Assembly (NCBI GenBank): GCA_046303375.1
Contig: JBKCGB010000071.1
Coordinates: 1 to 64,000, forward strand
Reading direction: 5' to 3'
From: UBA965 sp046303375
Lineage (GTDB): Bacteria; Chloroflexota; Chloroflexia; Chloroflexales; Roseiflexaceae
Length of the DNA stretch: 64,000 nt
Below the pieces are notes generated by a model. The model saw only the letters and a program-made list of their open reading frames with translations, was not told the origin of the DNA and made no database searches. Within the stretch, counting starts at the first letter, position 1. Each line of letters starts with the position of its first letter. The position numbers were made by a program, and so were the translations under genes. Shown piece after piece: positions 34,275-43,679 of this stretch.

Positions 34275-35033
34275 CTATGAATGCGACGTGTCTTCTTCGA
34301 TATTTTTGTGGAGGCGTACTGGCGCACTTGCACGCATGCGCATGTTGATCAGTTCCACGAGTACCGAGAAGCCCATAGCAAAGTATATATAGCCCTTTTC
34401 GATATGGAAGTCGAGGCCCTCGGCAACAAGCGACATACCGATCAACGTCAGAAATGAGAGTGCAAGTATCTTGAGCGTGGGGTGTTGGTCGATGAATCGG
34501 CTAAGTGTATCCGCAAAGAGGAGCATAATCATCATGGCAATTACGATGGAAGTAACCATGATTGGCAGATTATCTGACAACCCGACCGCAGTAATGACTG
34601 AATCCAACGAGAAGACGATGTCAAGCAAGCCAATTTGCATGACCGTACTCCAAAAACTAGCCAGCTTACGTTGTGTACCAGCATCGGCATGGTGACCTTC
34701 GAGACTGTGGTGCATCTCAATGGTGCTCTTGGCAAGCAGAAATAACCCACCAGCCAGTAGAATCAAATCTCGGCCCGAGATTTCATATGATGCGACAACA
34801 AACAGGGGTTGCACGAGTTGCATAATCCACGTCAACGAAAAAAGTAGCAATATACGTGTAACTAACGCAACTATCAAGCCGATTCGACGCGCAGATTGTT
34901 GTTGTGCGGCGGGCAGTTTCCCCGCCAGAATAGCAATGAAAATCACATTATCGACACCGAGGACAACTTCGAGGAATGTAAGCGTAATAAGAGTGACAAG
35001 ACCAGCCGACGTAAACATTGATACCCAATCCAT
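34275..35033 (-). CDS. TerC-family membrane protein
   Basis: A 252-residue protein with seven to eight helices. Seen: FLEVVLGVDNVIFIAILAG, the TerC signature with the metal-binding acidic pair, and LDIVFSLDSVITAVGL, its second half. TerC-family members (Alx, MeeF) export or handle manganese and act in metal stress. It has its own AAGGAG site. The 5' region is too short for a yybP-ykoY riboswitch, so manganese control by that route is not seen. Confidence 0.9.
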   Translation of the reverse strand: MDWVSMFTSAGLVTLITLTFLEVVLGVDNVIFIAILAGKLPAAQQQSARRIGLIVALVTRILLLFSLTWIMQLVQPLFVVASYEISGRDLILLAGGLFLLAKSTIEMHHSLEGHHADAGTQRKLASFWSTVMQIGLLDIVFSLDSVITAVGLSDNLPIMVTSIVIAMMIMLLFADTLSRFIDQHPTLKILALSFLTLIGMSLVAEGLDFHIEKGYIYFAMGFSVLVELINMRMRASAPVRLHKNIEEDTSHS

Positions 35034-35140
35034 ATTAGACTCCTTAGAAACAATTCTGAAACATCACTCGTAATTGTATGATATTTCACTAAAAATTGCC
35101 TACGATTCCACCGAAATAATCAAAACAATCATATATTCTA

Positions 35141-35169
35141 TTGACGTTTGTATCACTGTTTGCTACTGT
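35141..35169 (+). promoter_or_regulatory. Promoter of the giant surface protein
   Basis: TTGACG (35141-35146), 17-base spacer and TACTGT (35164-35169), 39 bases upstream of the chosen ATG, in the AT-rich divergent region with terC. Confidence 0.5.
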
Positions 35170-35207
35170 TGTACTGTATTTTCCATATCACCAATGGGAG
35201 CGAGTAT

Positions 35208-38200
35208 ATGTCAGTCCAAGGCACACGTCTCCGTGCAGTGGCGTTACACATCAGTCTGATTATCGCCACACTTGTTGCACTTTTCCCATTGCCTGAAACC
35301 ACAGCAGCACATGTACTCACACCCAAACGCATACTCACACCCAAAAAGACCACCGCCACATACGCAACTCCCGCCAACGAATCAGATTATTACGTGGTAT
35401 TCGGCCAATCCAAAACAACAACGTCGCGCACGGTTGTCCTGAACTGGAGCTCAGCGCCTAACGGCATTAGCACCTACAAAATCTATAGACGCACTGTACC
35501 TGGAGTGGCAGATACACTTGTGGGGACAACCGGCATCGTGCAATCGTCAAGTGATCTATCCACGATGTTGGGAACCGACGTGCAAAGTCGTCTCAGCGTC
35601 GCATTGAACACGACTGGATTGATGACTGATACGCTGAGCATTTCTCAACTGTATGACACGTTTCTCAACCTCAATCAAGTATCGACGCCCGCTGAAACAA
35701 TCACTAAAACGGTTATTGCAGCCCAACGCTATCCCGAACTCGCAAATGCCCTCGGCCTCGGATTCACTGACACGATGAGCACCAATCTGACAAGTGTATT
35801 GCGCTATACCGTCAAGGAAGCAGTAATCATTTCTGATGTACTGACTGAAATCACTGTTGGGAGTGTCACTATCAGTCCAGACGGACGCACGACTACAATT
35901 CCAACACCCTCAAATCTGCGTGAAGCTGGCGTATACGACGGACCGGGCGACCTGGGCATTATCAATTCACGGCGGATTATTACTGCCGCAGAACGCTACG
36001 ATGCTCAAATCATGCAAAGTGAAATCAACAATGATGGCAAAGTTTATTTGATATGGGACAAAGGCCGCACTCTGGCAGTAAATCGTATGGTACGTGGCTA
36101 TAATGTGTACCGACGATTACCCACCGGAGTCATCGCCTCATGGACCAAACTTAACACAAATCCAGTCACAATGACTGCATCGCAACCATATGCGCCAAGT
36201 CGGTTTACTCAGGCTGATGGACGCACATATGCGAGTTTTTACGATGATCCATACTTCTTTATTGACGACAGTAGCGGTTTTTCGTCCACATATCGTTCGT
36301 GGTCGTATCGCGTGTGCGCTGTTGACCTCGCTGGCACCGAAGGCGCATGTTCTGCATCTGTTACAGCGGTAAAACGCGATCTCACACCACCCACAGACGT
36401 AACCAACTTAACCGCGGCAAGTGTCTACCCTGCACCTGGCTCACGCGTGCCAAGTAGTGTGCGGTTGACCTGGAGTTATGCAGACGCTGCACAACTAATG
36501 CCATCGAATGGTGGTGATTTACCAAAGTTTTTTATCACACGTGCTATTACAACCGGTATACGACTCAATAATTGGACGGTAGTTGCATCAAACATTGCAT
36601 CTACTAGTGCCGTAACAGCAACCTATGTATTCACTGATACACCACCCATTAATACAATGTACTGGTACCGTATCCAAGTACGTGACAATGCCGGCAATTG
36701 GTCTGCCGCAAGCACACCTGTAAAAGGGGCCGTATACGATCGCTTACCACCAGCCAAGCCAGTATTGGCATCACCGCAAATGAAACGTCCATGCTATGAC
36801 AAGCTTCCACCGCGCCTGCGTGTCACGAGTGACGTCAAACAAGTTGTCTTATCACGCCGATTATCACAAGCGGGTGAATGGCGAATTGTGCGGCGCTTGC
36901 GACCAAATACTGCTCGAGGCAATCCGCTCGGCGTGGATATTGTTGACAAATACGTCACACCACTACCCAACACACCTGTCTATTACAAAATCGAATACTT
37001 TGATGCTTACGGTAACGTGAGTGAGCCTGCGGTATTGTGTGTCCGTGGCAATAGTCCAAATGACCTGGTACCACCCCGCTTTCGCGTTAATATTGGCAAC
37101 AACGAAAATGGTGCAATGCGCACCGTGACGGTCGACTTTGGCGGAACAACAGATATTTTTTCACGAACGGTTGTGATTGCACGGCCAACATCAACGAATC
37201 CGGTGGCAGTCACGAATAATGTGGTACCTGGAAATGCGAGCACGTACAGCTTTCAAATCGATGTTGGCGAATCATTACGTGTGGGAGCAGTCGCATCGGC
37301 GCTCACCGCTACAACAACGCTTTCTACGACACTAAACAGCCGCTGGTTACGTAATGTCAATAATTTCTTGAATCTGAATGCTAACCCTGCAGCAACAACA
37401 TTTCTTGATACACCGCGCAACATGACTAATTTGGGCACGTTGTCGGTGATGCGTAGTAGTCGCAACAACGAGAGCTGTACTGAAACAAGCACATCACCGA
37501 TGAAGGTCTGCGCTACGATTAGTAACACGGGCTACCTCAAAAACGAAAAGCCACCCATGGTTGCACTCTTTCGGCGTATCGTACCCAGTGTCATCGGCAC
37601 ACAAGCTGCCAACAGTGTGCCATGGATTCAAGTAACACCGATTACAGAATGGACACTTAAAGGACGCATGTATATCGTAGAAGACACGACCGTGTTTGAT
37701 CCTAGCCGTTCCTACGAGTACATGGCTGTCGCACATAGCAGCACAAGTTATGAAGTAATTGGTTACTTTGGTGCAACGACGCTGATTGGGCTCAAACCAA
37801 CATCAACGGTTGTTGATATCGGCATGCCAGCAACGATTTCGACAGTCCCAAATGCACTTCCTGCCCGTTGTATCGTGAGCGGGATGTTGGCGACTGCTGA
37901 ATACCTCGAAATCAACGAATCGAATTTAAGCGCGCTCCCGCCGTATTTCGCAGACGAGAATGGAGACGTATCCAATACTTTTAGTTTGGGCAATAATTTC
38001 ACCTTTACTGCAGACAAGATTATCCGTGCAAAAACAAGTACGTGTGCGATCGTCGACCCAGCGACTACCAACAAAGAACTCTATCTCGTTGGTACTGTCT
38101 CAGCAGGATCACGCATCGTCAACAGCAACGTGGCAGTGTATCGAGCGGCACTAAGTGCCCCTGGAGTGTTCGAATCGACGAGTTTTGTTGTCCCGTTTCC

Positions 38201-41200
38201 ACCTGCAGCGGCAGTATCAAGCATCACATCGCTCGATGCGAATGGCTTCACGGTCAAAATTCGTGATTTGGTTTATCAAGTGAATGCAACAGGTATTATG
38301 ACAAGTACGACGGCATTAACGGTCACACTGCCGGCACACCTACGCATCGCAGTCGACACGACCGAACCGATTCGGTCGCAACGACGGGCTGGCACCGTAG
38401 TACTGCATACAACTGTGTTGGATGGAAACTACGATGTCGATGGATTTGTGGACGACATTACCAGTAATGCGCCATTTTCATTTGCTGCAAGCAGTACGCA
38501 ACGTGGTGCAGTCATCATCGATGAGTTTTCACCGTGGTTTTATCGGATAGGTGGTCTCGTACGGATTGTTGCTGATGCCTCAGCACTTTCGTTTGATGCA
38601 GTCCAAGCATTCAGTCGCACCACGTACACATATAGTTCTGCACAATATACCAATCTCGTCCCAGACAATAATGCGGCATTTACTGGCACATTTGGCAGCG
38701 GTGGGCGCGATTATGTCTATGATAGTGCGGATACAACGATTACCATGGGTGGCGTTCAAGCTAATTTGCTACGAACGAGTGGAATCAGCTATGTGACATC
38801 ATACCCCGCTGGCATTCAAATCGAAGCACTGGGCGGAGCAGCGTTTAAATTAACTGATAGTGTGATTACAACGGGGATGTTGATAACACCAACGGTACGC
38901 ATGAAGCATATGATTCGGGATAGCGATACCAGTTATGCGAAAGTTATTTCTGGTCGACCAGTCTTTATGCGTGGGCATTATCTCGCCATCGACAAGTTGT
39001 TTACATATGTGCCAACAAATACGACTCAGCTCATTACCATCGATACTGCAGACACCATGTCGTTTGGCGAGGCGGGCACCATGATAGCACCTGTTTCGAC
39101 CTCAGATACAATTCGATGGCCGGGTTTCACGATGGAGCCGATGTCCGACACGGTAGACATGACACTGTATCTGGCACCAGCAACCCCGATTGGCATGAGT
39201 TCGACATACAACACCATCCCAGAGCCAGCAGAATCAGCATGGGAGCAGATTGATCTTGGGTATTCAGATGAATCTGACCTCGATCCTGGTCTCAACTTTA
39301 ATGGCGAAAATACGGTGAAGTATGCATGCTACGGTACTGGGGTTTTCAGTGCCAAAATGGATACGTACCTGCGATATGGCGGATTCAGTGAACATCTCAT
39401 CCTGCAGGGTCTAGGCGACACGGTTAAAAACAACATGACTGGATACGATGAATCACTGACGAAGTTTAGTGCTATCTTTGCAGACAATGTCATCGTAGAC
39501 CCGAGTGATGTCGAAAGCGAACTCATACTCCCATACCCGAGTGATGTGACATTACCGCTCAATTCAAACATCTTTGATGGCAATGGTTGCCCTGTGGGTG
39601 GTGAAATTGGAGGTGGGGGTGGTTCCAATTTAAACCACCGGTATTGGAATTTCTCACAACAAGCGTTGACATACGGGTACGCATCCGGTGTCACTCTTTC
39701 TCGCTACGTGACACAATACTTAGTAAGTAATGGCTTGCCTAACAACTCGACCAACGTGGCGTTGGCTCGCACAAAACTTCCAGCTGTGATTCTGCAAATT
39801 GGCGGCAACATGCAACCGCTCGCAGCGCGGAATCAAGCCAACAGTCAAGCGTCCATTGCCGGCATAAGTGAATGGCTCCCAAATGGTGAATTCGGCAATG
39901 TGACACTGACTGCTCCCGTGGAAATCTTTAACAGTGGCATGCCATTTACATTAAACGACATCATACTCAATCGCTACAGTGATAAGTTCCTCGAAGCGGG
40001 AGACCCATCAACGGCAGGATTTGGTCCAAAAGTCAGCGGTTTGCCAAGCAAACTACTTGATCCTGATACAGGAGAGCTCACGCAAACTTCACTGAGTGCC
40101 TGTATTAGCGCCACCAGTGAACCACTCGGTTGTGGTTTACAAATCCTCGATGGCAACAATTCGTTGAAGTATTTTGGTGAACCAGAAACATGTGGTCCTT
40201 CATCTGGTGTTACCTGTGTCAGTCCAGCAGGGACAACGATGCTCCCACGCGACTTCTTGCAGTCGCGCTCAGGAGGAAGCAACACACCGACAGGTGATGG
40301 ATCAATCGGAAGTGCGGGTGACGGTAGTGACGAAGGCGATACGTTGTGGAACCCGGTACTCGTCCAGTTCATGTGGGATCTCGGTGGTGCAGCTCTCGAT
40401 ATTCCTATCCCGCTCGTCTTTATTGCCAACAAATCAGGTGGAGTCTTTGCTGGCATGTTCAAAAAGCAGTCACTTCTACCTGGCACTGCCGAAGTCTTTC
40501 AGACGGACATTTCAGTAGTAGTGAATGGACGCCTGAGCGCGAGTGTCTTTACTACAGACATTGGAATTTTCTTTGGGTATGCGGCCAGCCAAGCATCCTT
40601 GCGCGCCCTCGCCACACATCGCCCCAACAATGACAACAGTGGCTTTGAAGCACATGAACCGTTTAGTGTCGTCAAAGATGATGTCAAAAAATGGTCAAAA
40701 GCGTTCGGCTACGGTAATTATGACAACTCCAACGACAACGACGACCCGGTAGATATGCTGGAAGATATGTGGACTGGACACACTGTCAACAGCACAACAT
40801 ATACATGGGCAAACGTCCAAGATGGTAACCCGAGCAAGTCGTCGTTGCACGACTATCAAAACGTATTCAAGTTTCTCGAGCCAAAGTTGAAAGCGAGTCT
40901 GGCCACAGAATCATACAACGATGCCACACAAGGGATTACACCGCTCAAACAAGGCACAGTACTGGCGAATGCATGTACAACCATGAAAAATGGACACGGT
41001 GCGGCCCAATTCCAGCTGGTCGGTACTGATTTCTATGTCAAAGAAATTGCATTCGGCACGTATATTGATATCAAGAATACGGCATCGAGTAGCAGTTGTG
41101 ACACTGGTGGAGACTCGCTGCTCACCATTGATCGCGTCTCCGTGTATATTACCGGGGATGGTGAAATTACTATTCTTGGGAATCATGTGAAAACCGAAAT

Positions 41201-41951
41201 TCTCGAACGCAACGTCGAGTTTGACGTGCAGCTCGTGATTGGCACAAGCGCTGGTAATCAACGCATCGAAGGTGGTCTAAAACTCTACGCATTAAAGGTG
41301 GCATCCGTTGATTTCACCAACATTGGTGTGGTGTTTGGCGTGGGTCAATACAACAGTCAACGCATCGGCTACTTCGGGTTTGGTGGCACTGGTAAATTCA
41401 AAGGGTACAGCGTCTCTGCATCATTTGTCTTTGGTATGTTGTCACCTAGTTCCGCGGTCCTACGTGCTCAGTACGGTTCACTCATGACAAAGCTTGCCGC
41501 CGACAAAGGGAGCGCAAGTGTCTTTAGTGGCGTCTACATCAGTGTCGGCATCGAAGTACCCATCTACACCGATGGCTGCATGCGCGAAGTCAAAGCCAAT
41601 GGTGAATTACGTGGCTGGTACTTCAAACAAATATCGCCGCCATCGGGCACGCCAATATCGTGGGGCGGTTATATTAGCGCAGGTGTGTATGGCGAGGCAG
41701 CGTGTTTGGTCAGCGCCCGTGGTCAACTTTCACTCGAACTGTACGAAACTACGGGTATCTTGCATTTTGACGGGCAAGCATGGCTAGCTGGTGGTGTCGG
41801 CGACTGTGAGCCGAACACGTGGAATAGTTGGGGTGGTCGGTGGTGGGGCGATTCCTGGTGTGCCCAAGCCGGCGCCATGGTACAGGTCAACTATGCAGAA
41901 AACAGTGGCTGGGATGTTGACTATGATCTTGCCGTGGAATCAGTATGGTAA
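35208..41951 (+). CDS. Large secreted protein with FN3-like and C-terminal beta-rich regions
   Basis: A 2247-residue protein, the longest in the window. Seen: signal peptide (about 1-35, LHISLIIATLVALFPLPETTAAH); Thr/Ser-rich fibronectin type III-like domains in the first 650 residues, with YKIYRRTVPG, YNVYRRLPTG and IQVRDNAGNWSAAS strands; a helical insert at about 115-210; a long variable middle; GGGGSN linker; and a C-terminal 300 residues of regularly alternating beta strands ending ...LAVESVW. No LPXTG, PEP-CTERM or S-layer motif is visible, so how it is kept at the surface is open. ATG 35208 is preceded by GGGAG. Role in adhesion, cell-cell contact or a sheath is an inference from size and composition. 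Confidence 0.75.
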   Translation: MSVQGTRLRAVALHISLIIATLVALFPLPETTAAHVLTPKRILTPKKTTATYATPANESDYYVVFGQSKTTTSRTVVLNWSSAPNGISTYKIYRRTVPGVADTLVGTTGIVQSSSDLSTMLGTDVQSRLSVALNTTGLMTDTLSISQLYDTFLNLNQVSTPAETITKTVIAAQRYPELANALGLGFTDTMSTNLTSVLRYTVKEAVIISDVLTEITVGSVTISPDGRTTTIPTPSNLREAGVYDGPGDLGIINSRRIITAAERYDAQIMQSEINNDGKVYLIWDKGRTLAVNRMVRGYNVYRRLPTGVIASWTKLNTNPVTMTASQPYAPSRFTQADGRTYASFYDDPYFFIDDSSGFSSTYRSWSYRVCAVDLAGTEGACSASVTAVKRDLTPPTDVTNLTAASVYPAPGSRVPSSVRLTWSYADAAQLMPSNGGDLPKFFITRAITTGIRLNNWTVVASNIASTSAVTATYVFTDTPPINTMYWYRIQVRDNAGNWSAASTPVKGAVYDRLPPAKPVLASPQMKRPCYDKLPPRLRVTSDVKQVVLSRRLSQAGEWRIVRRLRPNTARGNPLGVDIVDKYVTPLPNTPVYYKIEYFDAYGNVSEPAVLCVRGNSPNDLVPPRFRVNIGNNENGAMRTVTVDFGGTTDIFSRTVVIARPTSTNPVAVTNNVVPGNASTYSFQIDVGESLRVGAVASALTATTTLSTTLNSRWLRNVNNFLNLNANPAATTFLDTPRNMTNLGTLSVMRSSRNNESCTETSTSPMKVCATISNTGYLKNEKPPMVALFRRIVPSVIGTQAANSVPWIQVTPITEWTLKGRMYIVEDTTVFDPSRSYEYMAVAHSSTSYEVIGYFGATTLIGLKPTSTVVDIGMPATISTVPNALPARCIVSGMLATAEYLEINESNLSALPPYFADENGDVSNTFSLGNNFTFTADKIIRAKTSTCAIVDPATTNKELYLVGTVSAGSRIVNSNVAVYRAALSAPGVFESTSFVVPFPPAAAVSSITSLDANGFTVKIRDLVYQVNATGIMTSTTALTVTLPAHLRIAVDTTEPIRSQRRAGTVVLHTTVLDGNYDVDGFVDDITSNAPFSFAASSTQRGAVIIDEFSPWFYRIGGLVRIVADASALSFDAVQAFSRTTYTYSSAQYTNLVPDNNAAFTGTFGSGGRDYVYDSADTTITMGGVQANLLRTSGISYVTSYPAGIQIEALGGAAFKLTDSVITTGMLITPTVRMKHMIRDSDTSYAKVISGRPVFMRGHYLAIDKLFTYVPTNTTQLITIDTADTMSFGEAGTMIAPVSTSDTIRWPGFTMEPMSDTVDMTLYLAPATPIGMSSTYNTIPEPAESAWEQIDLGYSDESDLDPGLNFNGENTVKYACYGTGVFSAKMDTYLRYGGFSEHLILQGLGDTVKNNMTGYDESLTKFSAIFADNVIVDPSDVESELILPYPSDVTLPLNSNIFDGNGCPVGGEIGGGGGSNLNHRYWNFSQQALTYGYASGVTLSRYVTQYLVSNGLPNNSTNVALARTKLPAVILQIGGNMQPLAARNQANSQASIAGISEWLPNGEFGNVTLTAPVEIFNSGMPFTLNDIILNRYSDKFLEAGDPSTAGFGPKVSGLPSKLLDPDTGELTQTSLSACISATSEPLGCGLQILDGNNSLKYFGEPETCGPSSGVTCVSPAGTTMLPRDFLQSRSGGSNTPTGDGSIGSAGDGSDEGDTLWNPVLVQFMWDLGGAALDIPIPLVFIANKSGGVFAGMFKKQSLLPGTAEVFQTDISVVVNGRLSASVFTTDIGIFFGYAASQASLRALATHRPNNDNSGFEAHEPFSVVKDDVKKWSKAFGYGNYDNSNDNDDPVDMLEDMWTGHTVNSTTYTWANVQDGNPSKSSLHDYQNVFKFLEPKLKASLATESYNDATQGITPLKQGTVLANACTTMKNGHGAAQFQLVGTDFYVKEIAFGTYIDIKNTASSSSCDTGGDSLLTIDRVSVYITGDGEITILGNHVKTEILERNVEFDVQLVIGTSAGNQRIEGGLKLYALKVASVDFTNIGVVFGVGQYNSQRIGYFGFGGTGKFKGYSVSASFVFGMLSPSSAVLRAQYGSLMTKLAADKGSASVFSGVYISVGIEVPIYTDGCMREVKANGELRGWYFKQISPPSGTPISWGGYISAGVYGEAACLVSARGQLSLELYETTGILHFDGQAWLAGGVGDCEPNTWNSWGGRWWGDSWCAQAGAMVQVNYAENSGWDVDYDLAVESVW

Positions 41952-41955
41952 CCGC

Positions 41956-41986
41956 TTGACAAAGCGTATTCTGGCATGATACGCTT
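41956..41986 (+). promoter_or_regulatory. Promoter with a palindrome in its spacer, upstream of leader ORF and rsgA
   Basis: TTGACA (41956-41961), 18-base spacer and TACGCT (41980-41985). A perfect inverted repeat AAGCGTAT-N9-ATACGCTT (41962-41986) fills the spacer and -10. This could be an operator for a repressor or MerR-like activator, or a hairpin at the end of the giant gene. Confidence 0.5.
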
Positions 41987-42020
41987 ATGGCGAGTTCATG
42001 CAAGCGATGAAAGGAGCCGA

Positions 42021-42074
42021 ATGATGAATACAAGTGCACTGAGTTCGGTCAACCTGAATCGCCTGCCCCGTTAG
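42021..42074 (+). CDS. 17-residue leader peptide ORF upstream of rsgA
   Basis: A tiny ORF MMNTSALSSVNLNRLPR with a strong AAAGGAG (42010-42016); the second ATG (42024) has the ideal 7-base spacing. It lies between a promoter (41956-41985) and two intrinsic terminators (42096-42158) that precede rsgA. GCCTGC in its last codons (42061-42066) repeats the 3' arm of the first terminator stem and could pair with GCAGGC at 42102-42107. This is the geometry of a translation-dependent attenuator. It is not a known leader peptide to me; no run of a single regulatory amino acid is present, so the sensed signal may be ribosome stalling itself. Confidence 0.5.
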   Translation: MMNTSALSSVNLNRLPR

Positions 42075-42095
42075 TACGCGATATTTCGCATTCCG

Positions 42096-42128
42096 ACGAC
42101 CGCAGGCTGTGCCTGCGGTCGTTTTGTT
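42096..42128 (+). terminator. First intrinsic terminator between leader ORF and rsgA
   Basis: A perfect 12-bp stem ACGACCGCAGGC with 3-base loop TGT, followed by TTTGTT. It begins 22 bases after the leader stop codon. Confidence 0.8.
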
Positions 42129-42129
42129 G

Positions 42130-42158
42130 CCGCTGCACCTGATGTGTAGCGGTTTTTT
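42130..42158 (+). terminator. Second intrinsic terminator before rsgA
   Basis: A 9-bp stem CCGCTGCAC/GTGTAGCGG with one G-U pair and loop CTGAT, followed by TTTTTT. It ends 14 bases before the rsgA start, so rsgA needs read-through or a promoter in the 14-base gap. Confidence 0.75.
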
Positions 42159-42172
42159 GTACAAAGAAAGTC

Positions 42173-43081
42173 ATGCAAATCATGCTCGAAGGTCGCATAT
42201 TACGTGCCCAAAGTGGATTCTACTGGGTCGAAACAACGCGTGGCGTGCTCGAGTGCCGCCTGCGTGGTCGTCTCAAAAAAGTCGCACTCAACAGCGACAT
42301 CGCCGTCATCGGCGACATGGTACGCGTCGATGAAGTGAGTCCCGGGTATGGTGCGGTCGAAGAAGTCTTCCCGCGCGAAACACGCCTATCACGGGTGGCC
42401 GCCTTTTCAGGTGGTCACCGCGAAGATATTATCGTCGCCAACGTTGATATGGCACTCATCGTGGTTGCCCTCGCCCAACCCGAATTCCACCCACGCATGC
42501 TGGATCGCTACCTGGTCATCTGCGAAAACAATGACATCGAAGCGCGCATCATCGCTAGCAAAGCAGACCTTGTAAGTGCCGAAACCGCAAATGCTGCGCT
42601 CAAACCGTACCGAGATATCGGCTATGTGACCTGTGCAGCCAGTGTACACACGGGTCAAGGTATCACTGAAATTCAATCGTGGCTGACAGGAAAAGTGAGC
42701 GTCGTGACAGGCAAATCAGGCGTGGGCAAATCTTCGCTCCTCAACGCCATTAATCCACAACTTGCACTTGCAGTCGGGGATGTCTCAGGTGCAGTCAACA
42801 AGGGACGTCACACAACCACAGTAGCGCAACTCATTCCGCTTGGCAACGGCGGCTATGTGGCCGATACACCGGGAATTCGTGAAATTGGCTTGTGGAAAGT
42901 GTCTGAAGCAGCGCTTGCCTATGGCTTCAAGGAATTCCAAGACCACATTGACAATTGCCGCTTTTCGGATTGCACACATCGCCACGAACCTGATTGTGCG
43001 GTACTACACGCACTTCACGATGGCACCATTTCGCAAGCACGATATGACAGCTATGTCCGGTTACTCGCTGGTGAGGAATAG
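42173..43081 (+). CDS. rsgA: Ribosome small-subunit-dependent GTPase
   Basis: A 302-residue circularly permuted GTPase that checks 30S ribosome maturation. Seen: N-terminal OB-fold; permuted order with G4-like IIASKADL (Ser in place of the usual Asn of NKxD), G1 GKSGVGKSS, G3 DTPG, then a zinc-binding tail with CRFSDCTHRHEPDC. The start may be ATG 42173 or 42182, both with weak sites. It follows the leader peptide and tandem terminators. A GNAT gene begins 9 bases after its stop, so they are probably co-transcribed. Confidence 0.95.
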   Translation: MQIMLEGRILRAQSGFYWVETTRGVLECRLRGRLKKVALNSDIAVIGDMVRVDEVSPGYGAVEEVFPRETRLSRVAAFSGGHREDIIVANVDMALIVVALAQPEFHPRMLDRYLVICENNDIEARIIASKADLVSAETANAALKPYRDIGYVTCAASVHTGQGITEIQSWLTGKVSVVTGKSGVGKSSLLNAINPQLALAVGDVSGAVNKGRHTTTVAQLIPLGNGGYVADTPGIREIGLWKVSEAALAYGFKEFQDHIDNCRFSDCTHRHEPDCAVLHALHDGTISQARYDSYVRLLAGEE

Positions 43082-43090
43082 GAGCAGACG

Positions 43091-43672
43091 ATGACGAACC
43101 GTCCAGAAATTATCCCTGGAGAACGTGTATTTTTGAGCCATTTGACCCGTGACGATGTGCCAGAATTCAGCCGGTGGTTTGCCAACCTTGAAACCACACA
43201 GCTGCTCGGATGGCCTGGCCGCATTTTTTTGCCCGAACAAGAACAAGAATGGTATGATAATTATGTTAAGTTTAATGAGCGTGAGCGAACATATGCCATC
43301 ATCGCGCGTGATCAGCAACAACTCATCGGCAATGTCAGTTTGACGGGAATCTCACACATCAACAACCGTGCTGAACTCGGTGTAGTACTCAGTCCCGATG
43401 CGACAGGGCGTGGGTATGGACGTGAAGCGATTCGCCTCATGTGTGATTATGGCTTTACGTTCCTCAATTTACACGTCATCTACTTGTGGTATGTCAGCTA
43501 CAACGTACGCGCACGCAAAAGTTATGATGCAGTAGGATTCCGTGAAACTGGGCGCATCCCTGGTGCGCGGTTGCTGAACGGCACGCGCTACGATGACGTG
43601 TTGATGGCTGTAACACGCACAGAATTCGGTGATTCTCAATTCCATCTCAAATTTGGTATCTTACCGATATAG
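43091..43672 (+). CDS. RimJ/RimL-type GNAT acetyltransferase
   Basis: A 193-residue acetyl-CoA-dependent N-acetyltransferase. Seen: GVVLSPDATGRGYGREAIRLMCDYGF, where the RGYGxEA loop binds acetyl-CoA, followed by NLHVIYLWYVSYNVRARKSYDAVGF. This form acetylates protein N-termini or small amines. GGAG lies upstream of the ATG, 9 bases after rsgA. Being next to rsgA, a ribosomal-protein target is tempting but not shown. Confidence 0.88.
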   Translation: MTNRPEIIPGERVFLSHLTRDDVPEFSRWFANLETTQLLGWPGRIFLPEQEQEWYDNYVKFNERERTYAIIARDQQQLIGNVSLTGISHINNRAELGVVLSPDATGRGYGREAIRLMCDYGFTFLNLHVIYLWYVSYNVRARKSYDAVGFRETGRIPGARLLNGTRYDDVLMAVTRTEFGDSQFHLKFGILPI

Positions 43673-43679
43673 GGAGTTT

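Noticed and set aside
35034..35140. A yybP-ykoY manganese riboswitch before terC.
   Set aside because: The leader is short and shows none of the conserved core; only AAGGAG and AT-rich sequence.
35310..35350. Short repeat ACTCACACCCAAA near the start of the giant gene as a regulatory repeat.
   Set aside because: Two copies inside coding sequence, giving LTPKR and LTPKK; likely a small internal duplication.
40911..41261. Minus-strand frames inside the giant surface-protein gene.
   Set aside because: The plus frame is continuous for 2247 codons with signal peptide and domain content; the others are by-products.
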